Shown here in pieces: positions 54,670 to 64,000 of a stretch of DNA of 64,000 nt. Each line of letters starts with the position of its first letter. The first letter of the stretch is position 1. A program made the translations under genes and the position numbers. The stretch lies in assembly GCF_013256425.1 (NCBI RefSeq), contig NZ_CP053904.1, positions 2,046,001-2,110,000 on the forward strand, written 5' to 3'. Origin of the DNA: Hymenobacter sp. BRD67 (GTDB lineage Bacteria > Bacteroidota > Bacteroidia > Cytophagales > Hymenobacteraceae). The notes below the pieces were generated by a model. That model saw only the letters and a list, made by a program, of their open reading frames with translations, had not been told where the DNA came from and did not search any database.

Positions 54670-55365
54670 ATGAAACTACAATATACCTTTTTACTACTGG
54701 GCCTGCTTTTTCTCGGCGGCTGCACCTCGGCAAGCGAAAAGCAGGCCCTGTACGAGATACAGGAGTTCTACGGCGGCAGCGTGCGCCTTACCAAAGGCAG
54801 CAATGCTTCTACCAGTACCCGCGAGCCGCAGGGGCACTACCTGGCCGTCAGGCTGGACCGCCCCGGCCTGCGCCGCTACTACGACAACCTGGAGCTTCCA
54901 GCTTCTGGCTGCGCTTACCTGGCATTCAGTAATTTAACCCCCGCTGAGCGTGAAAGCTACGATTACCTCAAGGTAACGCTTGAGGACTCCGGCAGTACGC
55001 ATTCCTATACCTACAGGCGGCCGCAGCTTCAGCAGGCTTTGCAGGCCGTTACCAACCTGCGCACCCTCATCTTCAATATCCAAGGCAGCGACTACCTGGC
55101 GGCGGCCAATAACTTCAACGTGGCAGCCCTCGGGCAGGTACGTCGCGATAGCCTGCCCGCTATTATTCATCGCATCGCCAACCCGCTGCTGCCATTCACC
55201 ACCTACCACCTGCATGGCTTCAGCTTTATCAGCTCCCCCCTGACCAGCAAACAGCCGCTGGTACGCCTCTACCTATCAGTGCCTCACCCGCCGCAAAAGG
55301 ACAGGATTCTGCTGGCAGTCATCAACCCCGACTACGGGCCAACCAGCCTTTTCTCTATGGGCTGA
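54670..55365 (+). CDS. Lipoprotein, unknown
   Basis: 231 residues; signal peptide with lipobox LGGC (Cys18). The body is mixed alpha/beta with no recognised motif (LYEIQEFYGGSVRL, PLVRLYLSVPHPPQ). Follows the lpdA terminator by 17 bases and has its own terminator, so it is a separate unit. Confidence 0.75.
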   Translation: MKLQYTFLLLGLLFLGGCTSASEKQALYEIQEFYGGSVRLTKGSNASTSTREPQGHYLAVRLDRPGLRRYYDNLELPASGCAYLAFSNLTPAERESYDYLKVTLEDSGSTHSYTYRRPQLQQALQAVTNLRTLIFNIQGSDYLAAANNFNVAALGQVRRDSLPAIIHRIANPLLPFTTYHLHGFSFISSPLTSKQPLVRLYLSVPHPPQKDRILLAVINPDYGPTSLFSMG

Positions 55366-55396
55366 ATCTGATTAAGCAGTAAAAGCCCAGGCATGC

Positions 55397-55433
55397 AAAA
55401 GGCCGCTTCCCGGCTTGGGAAGCGGCCTTTTTC
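55397..55433 (+). terminator. Rho-independent terminator
   Basis: Perfect 15-bp arms (55397-55411 and 55417-55431), 5-base loop, then T residues. It lies between convergent genes and may serve both. Confidence 0.92.
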
Positions 55434-55452
55434 TTACGCGAATGCGCGGCAA

Positions 55453-56097
55453 CTACTGCTTAGCTACCACGTTGAACGTCAGGTCGAACGTATCGTAGAT
55501 GGCTTTGTCGCCAATGCTGTCGAAGAAGGTCTTCGAGCCGTACTTCAGGCCAAACTTGGTGCGGTCGATGGTCGCCTTACCAGTTACGGCGGCAATGTCG
55601 TTCTTCACGCCGGCTTTGGCCGGGAAGCTCACTTTCTGGGTCGTGCCCTTAATGGTCATGTCGCCGGTGATGGTGACGTTGTCGGCATCAGCCGCCGCGC
55701 CCTTGATGGGCGTAATGCTGGTAATTTTAAAGGTCGAGGTCGGAAATTTCTCCGCATTGAAGAAATCATCGCTGCTCATGTGCCCCACAAACTTGGCGTG
55801 GTTGGCGGCATCCGTAATATCGGTCGCCTTGATGGTCTTCATATCGACCACGGCCGAGCCGCCTACTATCTGGTTGCCCCGCACCTGCAAATCGCCGCCG
55901 GTAAACTGAATGGTACCGGTGTGGCCGTGCGTTACGGCCTTGCCTTCCCAGCCCAGGGTGCTGAGCTGCGGCTGGAGCTTGTAGGTAGCTACGGCGCTGG
56001 CAGCCGCTACTTTGGTTTTCACAGCTTTCTGCGCGAAAGCGCTCGGAGCGGCGAGCAAGGCAGCGCCAAGCAAGACGGGCATTAAAATCTTTTTCAT
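55453..56097 (-). CDS. YceI-family periplasmic protein
   Basis: 214 residues with a signal peptide (MKKILMPVLLGAALLAAPSAFAQ). Lipocalin-like YceI fold: YKLQPQLSTLGWEGKAVTHGHTG, then SSDDFFNAEKFPTSTF and TIDRTKFGLKYGS. These are isoprenoid-binding proteins in structurally known relatives; role here unproven. The frame is open upstream to 56178, but the signal peptide fixes the start at 56097. MarR gene lies 84 bases upstream on the same strand. Confidence 0.9.
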   Translation of the reverse strand: MKKILMPVLLGAALLAAPSAFAQKAVKTKVAAASAVATYKLQPQLSTLGWEGKAVTHGHTGTIQFTGGDLQVRGNQIVGGSAVVDMKTIKATDITDAANHAKFVGHMSSDDFFNAEKFPTSTFKITSITPIKGAAADADNVTITGDMTIKGTTQKVSFPAKAGVKNDIAAVTGKATIDRTKFGLKYGSKTFFDSIGDKAIYDTFDLTFNVVAKQ

Positions 56098-56181
56098 GTA
56101 CAAAAGCAAAAAAAGGTGATTAAAATAAAATGAGAATGAGTGCAGTAAGCGCAAGCAACGGCTGAGCACCGCAGCCAATTT

Positions 56182-56628
56182 TTATGCCCGGATTTTATCG
56201 AGCAGGTAATTCAGCTGCATCAATTCACTTTCTGTGAGGCCGCTGTCTTCGAAGGTGGTAAGGCCGCTGTCGTCAATCTGCCGCAGCAGGCGCAGGCCTG
56301 CCTCCGTAATGCAGATATCCACGGCCCGGCGATTGGCAGGGCAAACGGTGCGGGTCACGAGCTTCTTTTCTTCGAGCTTATCGACGATGCGCGAGGCATT
56401 GCTGGTTTTGTCGAGCATGCGCTCGATGAGCAGCGCCACGGTGGCCGGTTTGGGATATTGCCCGCGCAAGATGCGCAGCACGTTAAATTGCGGCAGCGTA
56501 ACCCCATACGGCCGAAATGCCGCTGCTTGCCGCAACGACAGCCAGCCGGCGGTAAACAGGATATTTAAATAAGCTTTCTGGCCTTCATTCTGGAAGGTTG
56601 GCTGCTTGATTTCGTCTTCGAGGCGCAC
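56182..56628 (-). CDS. MarR-family transcriptional regulator
   Basis: 148 residues with a winged helix: FNVLRILRGQYPKPATVALLIERM, NASRIVDKLEEKKLVTR and the wing CPANRRAVDICITEAG. Probably controls the adjacent YceI gene, which follows it on the same strand (inference from location). Upstream, the 150 bases to the DUF6799 gene contain an AT-rich promoter-like region. Confidence 0.88.
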   Translation of the reverse strand: MRLEDEIKQPTFQNEGQKAYLNILFTAGWLSLRQAAAFRPYGVTLPQFNVLRILRGQYPKPATVALLIERMLDKTSNASRIVDKLEEKKLVTRTVCPANRRAVDICITEAGLRLLRQIDDSGLTTFEDSGLTESELMQLNYLLDKIRA

Positions 56629-56777
56629 GGCTAAGCGGAATTACAGATGCAAATTTAGTGTACATACATTAAATGTAGCGACACCGTTCAGGATTTTTCA
56701 CTAATTTTTTTTTCACACGTAAAAGGGCTGGCCTTCCCGGCTGGTCTTTTCCTCTTTTCGTCGCGCTCTTTCACACC

Positions 56778-57345
56778 ATGCGTAGTACTCCGTTTTTCGC
56801 CGCGGCCCTGCTGGGGCGGCCTTATCGCTCACTTCCTACACGAGCCAGGCCCAATCGGGCGGCACGCCCATCCGGCCCAATCGCAACGCGCAATTTGTGT
56901 TTCGCAATGGCGAGGTAGTTCAGCGCCTGGGCACCCAGATTACGCCGCTGGAGCAGAATATCCGGCTGCCCAACGGCACAAAAATCAACGTAAAGAGTGG
57001 TATTGTGGAGTTTCCAGGCGGCAAAATTACCAGCCTGCACGAAAACGACTATATTAATGCGGAAGGCGGCATTGTATTTGGCTCGCCGGCCAGCGCCGCC
57101 GCTGCCCGTGGCGACAACTCGGTAGCCGCTGATGCCAAATTCGACAAATATGTGCAGGTGGGCACCGCTCCTACTACCATTCTGGGCGATGCCCCAACGA
57201 GCGCGAACAGCTGCTGATGCACAAGATTGAGCTGCTCAACCGCAAGGTGGCGCTGCTCCAGCAAACCCATCCCAACGCGCCGAATACAGATGTTGTAGAT
57301 AAGCAGCTACAGGAAATTGACACGCAGCTAAAAACGGTAAAGTAA
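56778..57345 (+). pseudogene. DUF6799-like exported protein, two single-base frameshifts
   Basis: Reads MRSTPFFAAALLG, loses frame at the G run 56813-56816, continues with one extra G as AALSLTSYTSQAQSGGT into FVFRNGEVVQRLGTQITPLE and LPNGTKINVKSGIVEFPGG, then loses frame again at the C run 57192-57195; one extra C gives NEREQLLMHKIELLN and a coiled coil to the stop at 57343-57345. Two lesions of the same type in one 190-residue gene argue strongly for a technical cause. Confidence 0.75.
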
Positions 57346-57381
57346 GCTTCAGATGTAGCTGCTTGCGGCTGCTTATCCTAC

Positions 57382-57433
57382 CATCCGGGCGGGCTTAATA
57401 TAGTATAAAACATATATTAAGCCCGCCCGGATG
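57382..57433 (+). terminator. Bidirectional terminator
   Basis: Perfect 21-bp arms (57382-57402 and 57413-57433) with an AT-rich 10-base loop, between convergent genes. Confidence 0.9.
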
Positions 57434-57463
57434 TTTCTCCTCAATCTTTAAAGCCATCCCGGG

Positions 57464-58471
57464 TTACGCGACTGGCACGAGCAGACCGTTTTGTTCCTGC
57501 ACCAGCCCGAATGGCTCGTCGCGCACAACCAGGATGCCGTCGAGGTCGTGGACGTCGGCCAGGGCGCTGATTTGCAGCGCCGACCAGATGCCGAGTGAGG
57601 TTTCGACCATGCAGCCCAGCATGGGCAGCAGGCCGTGGGCGCGGGTCTGGCGCAGGAGCTCAATACCGCGCTGGTAGCCGCCGGCCTTCATCAGCTTCAC
57701 GTTGACGCCGTGAAACTGCCGGGCAATCTCCTCAAAATCTGCCTCGTCGGTTACCGACTCGTCGGCCAGCAGCGGCACCACCACGCGGGGGCGCAGGTAG
57801 CGGTAGTCGGCGGCCAGGGCGGCCGGCAGGGGCTGCTCCAGTAAGCGCAGGTGCAGGCCGGGCACTGCGGCAGCACTTTCCAGAAAGCGCAGCAGGCTGT
57901 CGGCATCGGCCCAGGCTTCGTTGCCATCTACGAGTAGCGGCCGGCCAGGCAGCGCAGCCGCCACGGCCCGCAGCAGGTCGAGCGCCCCCTCCTGGTTTAC
58001 TTTCACCTTCAGCAGGCTGAAGCGGGCTGCCTGCTGCGCAGCAATAAAGGCGGCCACCTCGCCCGGCTCCATAATCGGCAGGGTAAAGGCGGTGGCTACG
58101 CGCGGGCCGGGCGGCGGCACACCCAGCCACCGCCACACCGGCTGCCCGGCGCGGGCGGCCAGGCAGTGCGTAAGGGCCGACTCCAGGGCAAAGCGTAGGG
58201 CGTGCGCCACTGGTCGGGCCGCCAGCAGGGCCGTGAGGTCGGCCAGGGTATCGGTCTGGGCCAGCCCGTGGGCCAGCAGGTCGTCGAACTGCGCCCGGAG
58301 CAGCGCGGGGTTTTCGTCGTAGCGCACGTTGGGCGCGGCTTCGCCCCGGCCGCTGGTGCCGGCCTGGGTGGCTTGCAGCACCAGATTAGTTTTACTGGCC
58401 GAGGCATTCCGCGATATTTTCCAGAGAAAGCGCAGGGGCAGCTCGTAGGCAGTCAGGGTCCAGGTAGTCAT
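57464..58471 (-). CDS. Dipeptide epimerase-like enolase-superfamily protein
   Basis: 335 residues from the ATG at 58471. Active-site set of the muconate lactonising subgroup: K155/K157 in LKVKVNQ, metal ligands D182 (VDGNEAW), E212 (LEQPLP) and D237 (LADES), and the second catalytic lysine in VKLMKAGG. Most like L-Ala-D/L-Glu epimerases that recycle cell-wall peptides; o-succinylbenzoate synthase (MenC) is a relative, and the men genes are 22 kb away. Divergent from the symporter. Confidence 0.85.
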   Translation of the reverse strand: MTTWTLTAYELPLRFLWKISRNASASKTNLVLQATQAGTSGRGEAAPNVRYDENPALLRAQFDDLLAHGLAQTDTLADLTALLAARPVAHALRFALESALTHCLAARAGQPVWRWLGVPPPGPRVATAFTLPIMEPGEVAAFIAAQQAARFSLLKVKVNQEGALDLLRAVAAALPGRPLLVDGNEAWADADSLLRFLESAAAVPGLHLRLLEQPLPAALAADYRYLRPRVVVPLLADESVTDEADFEEIARQFHGVNVKLMKAGGYQRGIELLRQTRAHGLLPMLGCMVETSLGIWSALQISALADVHDLDGILVVRDEPFGLVQEQNGLLVPVA

Positions 58472-58595
58472 GGGGCAGCGGCAAAATGGGCGGTGCAAAG
58501 GTGGGGAGCGCAGGGGTATCGGGCGGCTGGTATCGCCCCGGTTTCGGCGCTCCCTGCCGTTCTTTATACCCGATTTGCTTTTTCACCTTACCTAC

Positions 58596-60031
58596 ATGAA
58601 GTTTTCGCGTGTCTTCGGGCTGGCCGTACTGGTGGCGGCCCTGGCGGTTGTTTTAACCCTATTGGCTGCTTACGGCCTTCTTTCCCTGCCACCGGCCGTG
58701 CCCGTAGCGGCCCGTTGGCTGGCCCTGGCCGCGCTGGCCGCTGCGCTGGCGCCACGCCGCTCGCTCACCCTCTGGATTGTGCTGAGCATGCTGGTTGGTA
58801 TTGAGCTGGGCCACGACGCCCCGGCGGCCGCTATTCATCTGAAGGTACTGAGCGATGCCTTTCTGCGGCTCGTCAAAACGATTATTGCCCCGCTGGTTTT
58901 TGCCACGCTGGTGGTGGGTATTGCCGGCCATGCCAACCTCAAACAGGTGGGCCGCATGGGGCTGAAGGCCCTGATTTACTTTGAGGTCGTCACCACGTTT
59001 GCGCTCTTTATCGGGCTTGCTGCTATCAACCTGACCAAGGCCGGAAAGTTGGCCCCGGCGGTATTGGCAGCCGCCCAGCGGGCCAATACGGCTTCGGAAG
59101 CAGCTACCCTGGCCACTGCCGCGCCCCAGACGGCCGCCGATATTATTCTGCACATCTTTCCCGAAAATATAGCCAAGTCGGTGGCTGAAGGGCAGGTGCT
59201 GCAAGTAGTTATTTTTGCCATCATATTTGCTATCGGCCTGGCCCTCACGCCCGAGCGCACGCGCCGCCCCATGCTCGACTTCTGCGAGAGTCTGTCGGAA
59301 GTCATGTTTAAGTTTACCAACGTGGTGATGTACTTTGCCCCGCTGGGCGTGGGGGGGCGCTGGCCTATACAGTAGGCAAAATGGGTTTTGGACCCCTGCT
59401 CAATGCGCTGCAGCTGTTGCTTACCCTATACGGCGCGCTCATTGCCTTTGTGCTGCTGGTGCTGCTGCCGGTGGCAGTGTTAATGCGCCTGCCCATCAAG
59501 CGCTTCGCCCGGGCCGTGGCCGAGCCGGTGAGCATCGCCTTCGCTACCACGAGTAGCGAGGCTGCGCTGCCCCGCGCCATGGAAGCGATGGAAGGCATTG
59601 GCGTGCCGCGCCGCATTGTGGCCTTCGTAATGCCCACGGGCTACTCGTTTAACCTCGATGGCACTACCCTTTACCTATCGCTGTCGGCGGTGTTCGTGGC
59701 GCAGGCGGCCGGCGTGCCCCTCACTTTCGGGCAGCAATTGCTTATGGTATTCACGCTGATGCTTACCAGCAAAGGCGTGGCCGGCGTGCCCCGTGCCTCC
59801 CTCGTGATTCTGCTGGCTACGGTGGCTTCGTTCAACCTGCCGGCCTGGCCGGTGTTTATTATTCTGGGCATCGACGCGCTGATGGACATGGCCCGCACGG
59901 CCGTAAACGTGCTCGGCAACTGCCTGGCCTCGGCCGTGGTGGCCCGCTGGGAGGGCGAGTTTATCGACAACTACGTAGCGCCGGCCGACCTGTTTACGGC
60001 CGAAGCACCGGCCGCTGTTACGGCCCGGTAA
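58596..60031 (+). pseudogene. Dicarboxylate/amino acid:cation symporter (DAACS), single-base frameshift
   Basis: Starts MKFSRVFGLAVLVAA. The first half has six or seven membrane segments and LVKTIIAPLVFATLVVG. The frame is lost in the G run 59351-59357; one extra G joins FAPLGVGG to ALAYTVGKMGFG and the substrate-binding half (FATTSSEAALPRAME, MPTGYSFNLDGTTLYLS and TSKGVAGVPRAS). Restored length about 478 residues, a normal glutamate/dicarboxylate symporter. Confidence 0.9.
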
Positions 60032-60242
60032 ACCCCGACCGGAGCCGGCAAGCCGAGTTTTTTTAAGTGCTGCTAAACAAAACGATAGTAGTTGTTTTAG
60101 TAAAGGAGAAGGGAATAGTTGCGGAGGCATTACAGATTCTTCCCTAACTTTAGAGCAGATTTCACTCATATCTAAGTAGTTGCCTGCCTAACAGCTAACG
60201 CGTTCCCCGCATAATTCAATTGCGCTTCCATTTATCTCTACT

Positions 60243-60896
60243 ATGAAGCTACTATCTGGCACTAGCCGCATTCTGGCGCTGAGCGTGTGCGGGCTGGCTG
60301 GCCTCGGGGCCTGCAAATCCGTAAAAGGCACTTTTACCGCTACCCCAACGGCTACCATCACCAAGCGCCTGCCCCCGCTGGAAATTACAGCCGACCCCGG
60401 CCCGCTCGCCATGAACGACGGGGCCCTGCCCGAAGACCCGCTCCGGATGTTTAAAGCTGAGCTGCAGCGAAATGTAGTAGAGCCTACCGACACCGCCACC
60501 TACGGCTACGCCCGCCTGGTGGTAACGAAAGTAAAAACCACCCGCACGGGCCGCAGCCTGCAAGCAGCTCAGGTAGTTACTTTTTTAATACCCAGTCTGT
60601 TTGGCGCGCCGCTCGAATGGTATAAGACCGATATTCAGGCCGAGGTGCAGATGATGAATGCCAACGGCGAGCTGCTGGGCACTTACACGGGCAGAGGCAC
60701 CTCTAACGTGAAGGTGGCCATGTACCACGGCTACTCGCAGACCGACGCCCCGCGCCTGGCCGATGTGCTGGCCCTGCGCGAGGCCCTGGCCCAGATTCGG
60801 CCGCAGCTCGATACGGCGGCCACCCGCCTGCGCCCGCTATTGATGGCCGGCGGTCAGGTAAACAACCCTACCCTGCCCGGCAGTAGCAAGCAGTAA
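60243..60896 (+). CDS. Lipoprotein, unknown
   Basis: 217 residues. Lipobox LGAC (Cys24). Body includes LVVTKVKTTRTGRSLQ and FLIPSLFGAPLEWYKTDIQAEVQM. No family recognised. The 211 bases before it (60032-60242) hold no gene; the stretch is AT-rich near 60090-60190. Confidence 0.75.
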   Translation: MKLLSGTSRILALSVCGLAGLGACKSVKGTFTATPTATITKRLPPLEITADPGPLAMNDGALPEDPLRMFKAELQRNVVEPTDTATYGYARLVVTKVKTTRTGRSLQAAQVVTFLIPSLFGAPLEWYKTDIQAEVQMMNANGELLGTYTGRGTSNVKVAMYHGYSQTDAPRLADVLALREALAQIRPQLDTAATRLRPLLMAGGQVNNPTLPGSSKQ

Positions 60897-60991
60897 CTTA
60901 ATTGGGCGGTCCCAGCGCCCCCTGTCATCCCGGCTTCGGTTAGGTGCCACTCGCGGGTACTGCCGAGGCCGGTTTTTGCGTTATCCCGGCT

Positions 60992-61591
60992 ATGAAATAC
61001 CCGTTGCGTTTTTTTCTACTTTCTCCGTTACTGGCGCTGCTGGCCGGCTGCTGCGCTAATAACCCTTGCGACTCACGCGATGCGCTGGAGGATGCCTTGT
61101 ATTTCCGCTTTGACCAGCGAGGAGGCGCGCATAGCTTTAGTGCCACCGATATTGATACGGTTTATCTGCTGCGCTACAGCCTGACCAACCAAACAGCAAG
61201 CCGGGCCCAGGATTCGATTGCCGTTTTAATGATACAGCCTCAGCGCCAAACTGCTCAGCGGCGGCAGCTGGTAGCCAAGCTCAATCAGGTCAGCCCCACC
61301 GATACCAGTTACGTGGTTATTAATAATGGCGCGCCTTTTAGTGCCAGTGGCACCACTGGCAAGCTTAGCAATTTTGCCTATGCCATTCTGGTTGCGCCCT
61401 ATCGCCAGCCGCGCTATCGGTTTTTTATCAATAGCATTATAGTGCAGGGGCGCTACAATGCCGACGGCTGCTGCACATATTACCAGAATACCAACAAGCA
61501 GTTCAACCTTAATAATGGCGCTAAAGACAGCACGGCCGTTGTTACCGAAAGCGGCGGCATTCCCCGGCCCATTACGTTGCGCAAGCCCTAG
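60992..61591 (+). CDS. Lipoprotein, unknown
   Basis: About 199 residues from the ATG at 60992 with lipobox LAGC (MKYPLRFFLLSPLLALLAGC), then CCANNPCDSRDALEDALYF. Strand-rich, with cysteine pairs near the N-terminus and in GCCTYYQ. No family recognised. It follows the previous lipoprotein in the same direction. Confidence 0.75.
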   Translation: MKYPLRFFLLSPLLALLAGCCANNPCDSRDALEDALYFRFDQRGGAHSFSATDIDTVYLLRYSLTNQTASRAQDSIAVLMIQPQRQTAQRRQLVAKLNQVSPTDTSYVVINNGAPFSASGTTGKLSNFAYAILVAPYRQPRYRFFINSIIVQGRYNADGCCTYYQNTNKQFNLNNGAKDSTAVVTESGGIPRPITLRKP

Positions 61592-61665
61592 GAGCGGCCT
61601 CGGCGGGCTGCTTTACGTACACTATCCGACCCGTACACGAGCCGGAGCCTTTGCCAGCGCTATCT

Positions 61666-64000
61666 ATGACTGCTATCTCTGCCCCGACCGTCCCCGCAGC
61701 CGAAGAGCTATCTCTCCCCAGCCAACCAGAACCTATGTCAGCAGCCGAAGGGCAGGCGCGGTTCCCCTTTGCTTCGCGCCTGAGCCTGGAGCCGCTCATT
61801 GCCTACTGGCAGGCGCGCGCCCAGGCCGCCAACCCCGGCATTGCGCGGCTGGCTCAGGGTGTGCTCGCGCAGGTAGCCGATACGGCCGGCTGCCGGGGCA
61901 ACCTCGGCGGCGTTCAGGCCCTCGATGAGTGCCCCGATGTGGTTGACACGCTGATGACGGCCGTGTTTCCGCCGGCCACCACGGCTACGACTATCAGCGG
62001 GGCCATCGCGCCGTTTCAGCGGCAGAGCTTTTACCATACGGCGCGCTTTGCGGAGGTGCTGCTGGGCAAGGACCGCACCATCAAGCAGCCCCTTAATGTA
62101 GACCTGGCGACGCTCGAAGCGCAGCTCACGCGCATGGCCTACCTGCTTATTCTGGTGCGCGAGTACGGCGCCGAGGCGCCTGAAACGGGCTCTTTCATTT
62201 TTACGGTGCCCGATTATCAGATTGGCCTTTACCGGCACTACGGCCTCAGCCTCGACTCGACCTTTGTGCAGGTGCGCCTGGTGGGCCAAAAACCGGTGCT
62301 GACGCCCGAGCAGGTGCAGTTGCTGCTCCACAACCGCCACCGGCTCGACCTGTGGCACGAGCTACTGCCGCCCGAACACTTTGCGCTCGAAGGGTTTAAC
62401 CTGTTGCAGCTGGTAGATGTAACAACCCAGGAAATTTTGTCGGAGCTGAAATACGACCTGCTGGAGCGCGACGTACTACAGGCTTCTGACCGCCTGGAGC
62501 AGATTCAGGAAAAGCTGCGGGTGCTTTTTTCGCGGCCGGCGCTGCAAGTAGGTATTGCGGCCTACGACGAGCGCAAAAAGGCCTTTGTAGATTTTGGCCG
62601 CAAAATCAACCACAGCTTTCTGATTAAGCAGCTCCAGAGCCAGCAGTTGGAAGGCGAGTTTCGCCTGCTCTACGAGCGCCTGCTGATTGAGCGCCGCCCG
62701 CTGGTGCTCGAAAACGTGGCCACCGCGCCCAACCTGCCCGAAGGCCTGCGCCAGCAGATACTGGGCATGGGAATTCACTCGGCTATTCTGGCGCTGCTGC
62801 CCTACGGGCCCGACACGGTGGGCCTGCTGGAGCTGGGCTCGCCCAATCCTGATACGCTGGACGAGTTTGACTTAGAGCTGGTTAACCAGTTTGTGCCGCT
62901 GTTTGCGGTGGCCGTGAAGCGCAATGCCGAAGACCTGGAAACCCGCATTCAGGCAGTTATCAAGGAAAAATTTACCGCTATTCATCCCACTATGGAGTGG
63001 CGCTTCAACGATGCGGCCCGCCGCCTGCTGGCCCGGCAGGACGACGGCGACCGCACCGCCGAGATGGAGCCTATCGTGTTTGAGGATGTATACCCGCTGC
63101 ACGGCTCCTGCGACATCCGGGGCAGCAGCATGGCCCGCAACGAGGCCGTGCAGGGCGACCTTATCGAACACCTTACCCTGGCCAACCGGGTGCTCAAAAA
63201 GGCTTCCGATTTTCAGCAGCTGCCCATCCTCGACGAGCTCAAGTTCTACGTTACCAAAAACCTGCGCCGCCTGCGCCAGGGCATCATCAGCGGCGATGAA
63301 GTGAGTATCTACGACTCGCTGCGCACCGAAGTAGAGCCGCTTTTTGAGTACCTGGCCCAGAACACGCCCGAGCTGCGCGCTACCATCGCCGCCTACTGGC
63401 AGCAGATTGACCCGCGCCTGGGTATCCTGTATCACCGCCGCCGCGAGTTTGAGGAAAGCGTTACGCGCCTCAACGATACCATCAGCGCTTACCTCGACGA
63501 GGAAGAAGTGAAGGCGCAGCAGATGTTTCCGCACTATTTCCAGCGCATGAAAACCGATGGCGTAGAGCACAATATCTACGTGGGCGGCAGCCTGGTGCAG
63601 GACAAGCCCTTCGACCTGGTTTTCCTCAAAAACCTGCGGCTGTGGCAGCTGCTGGTAATGGTGGAGATAACCCGCCGCACTAACGCGCTCAAAGCCGAGC
63701 TGCCCATGCCGCTCGACACAACCCAGCTTATTCTCATCCACTCGCAGCCGCTGAGTATCCGCTTCCGGCAAGACGAGCGGCAGTTTGACGTGGACGGTGC
63801 CTATAATATTCGCTATGAGATAATTAAGAAGCGAATTGACAAGGCTGTGGTGCTGGCTACCGGCGAGCGCCTTACTCAGCCCGGCAAGCTGGCTCTGGTG
63901 TACACGCAGCCCCGCGATGCCGCCGAATACATAGAGTATATTGATTATCTACAAGACCGTAAGCTCCTGGAGCCCGGCATGGAAGAGCTGGAGCTCGATG
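61666..64000 (+). CDS. Large GAF-domain-like protein, 3' end beyond the window
   Basis: At least 778 residues, open to the end of the window. Starts are possible at 61666 or 61735. Two recognisable parts: a GAF-like domain around residues 260-420 (SALLALLP-type strands, VGLLELGSPNPDTLDEFDLEL, FVPLFAVAVKR) and a helical region beyond 450 including LHGSCDIRGSS. Proteins of this layout occur in Bacteroidota with unknown signals and are not kinases as far as visible. Partial. Confidence 0.75.
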   Translation, partial: MTAISAPTVPAAEELSLPSQPEPMSAAEGQARFPFASRLSLEPLIAYWQARAQAANPGIARLAQGVLAQVADTAGCRGNLGGVQALDECPDVVDTLMTAVFPPATTATTISGAIAPFQRQSFYHTARFAEVLLGKDRTIKQPLNVDLATLEAQLTRMAYLLILVREYGAEAPETGSFIFTVPDYQIGLYRHYGLSLDSTFVQVRLVGQKPVLTPEQVQLLLHNRHRLDLWHELLPPEHFALEGFNLLQLVDVTTQEILSELKYDLLERDVLQASDRLEQIQEKLRVLFSRPALQVGIAAYDERKKAFVDFGRKINHSFLIKQLQSQQLEGEFRLLYERLLIERRPLVLENVATAPNLPEGLRQQILGMGIHSAILALLPYGPDTVGLLELGSPNPDTLDEFDLELVNQFVPLFAVAVKRNAEDLETRIQAVIKEKFTAIHPTMEWRFNDAARRLLARQDDGDRTAEMEPIVFEDVYPLHGSCDIRGSSMARNEAVQGDLIEHLTLANRVLKKASDFQQLPILDELKFYVTKNLRRLRQGIISGDEVSIYDSLRTEVEPLFEYLAQNTPELRATIAAYWQQIDPRLGILYHRRREFEESVTRLNDTISAYLDEEEVKAQQMFPHYFQRMKTDGVEHNIYVGGSLVQDKPFDLVFLKNLRLWQLLVMVEITRRTNALKAELPMPLDTTQLILIHSQPLSIRFRQDERQFDVDGAYNIRYEIIKKRIDKAVVLATGERLTQPGKLALVYTQPRDAAEYIEYIDYLQDRKLLEPGMEELELD

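Noticed and set aside
57464..58471. menC (o-succinylbenzoate synthase)
   Set aside because: The enolase-superfamily motifs fit dipeptide epimerases better and the gene is far from the other men genes; menC is kept only as an alternative.

Overview
The window looks like chromosome from a GC-rich Bacteroidota of the Cytophagales, most like Hymenobacter or a close relative. This is judged from protein style and context, not from a database search. Supporting signs are a gldC gliding gene, a menaquinone (men) gene set, a TonB-dependent receptor with a carboxypeptidase-regulatory-like start, a PUR/DUF3276 protein, LytS/LytTR regulator pairs, TAnnTTTG-type -7 promoter boxes, no obvious Shine-Dalgarno sequences, and many intergenic inverted-repeat elements of kinds common in this group.

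Layout. 1-10.7 kb: the 3' part of guaA, a glutamine amidotransferase, dgt, a GT39-like glycosyltransferase, a DUF1361 membrane protein, a TPR/periplasmic-binding-like protein, hemL and dcd. 10.8-16.6 kb: gldC, dnaN, a frameshifted Uma2 gene, ychF, a PUR protein and a DUF58 protein. 16.7-24.2 kb: small membrane proteins, a broken IS5-like element, DinB/DUF1572, a deoxyhypusine-synthase-like protein, hslV, the E2 subunit of pyruvate dehydrogenase and a histidine phosphatase. 24.3-35.1 kb: a loose menaquinone region (hotdog thioesterase, menF, menD, menB, menE) interrupted by a secreted double M42 peptidase, a ParB-like small protein and a secreted alpha-amylase. 35.1-44.4 kb: envelope proteins, a TlpA-like thioredoxin, a membrane pair, and two histidine kinase/LytTR systems that converge on a second Uma2 gene. 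44.5-54.6 kb: a TonB receptor, a PAS-only protein, a CZB-like protein, a YfcC transporter, DinB, a TPR lipoprotein and lpdA. 54.7-64 kb: lipoproteins, YceI, MarR, a DUF6799 protein, a dipeptide epimerase, a dicarboxylate symporter, and a large GAF-like protein that runs off the end.

Two things matter most to a reader. First, at least ten genes are each broken by one apparently missing base, nearly always in a short G or C run, and translation is normal again when one base is restored; menF, menD and the symporter are among them. This is more likely a systematic sequence or assembly error than real decay, so I list these loci as frameshifted and note that they may be intact in the organism. 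Second, the intergenic DNA is rich in repeats: GTGAGCA heptads, long perfect hairpins (including a 68-bp loopless palindrome) and TCATTGCGAG-type elements. A sequence matching the 3' half of a tRNA-Ser(UGA), from anticodon arm to discriminator base, lies inside the menD coding region.

I see no CRISPR array, rRNA, complete tRNA, phage module or recognisable defence island. No intergenic gap exceeds about 300 bases; the longest, 15430-15697, holds only a probable promoter.
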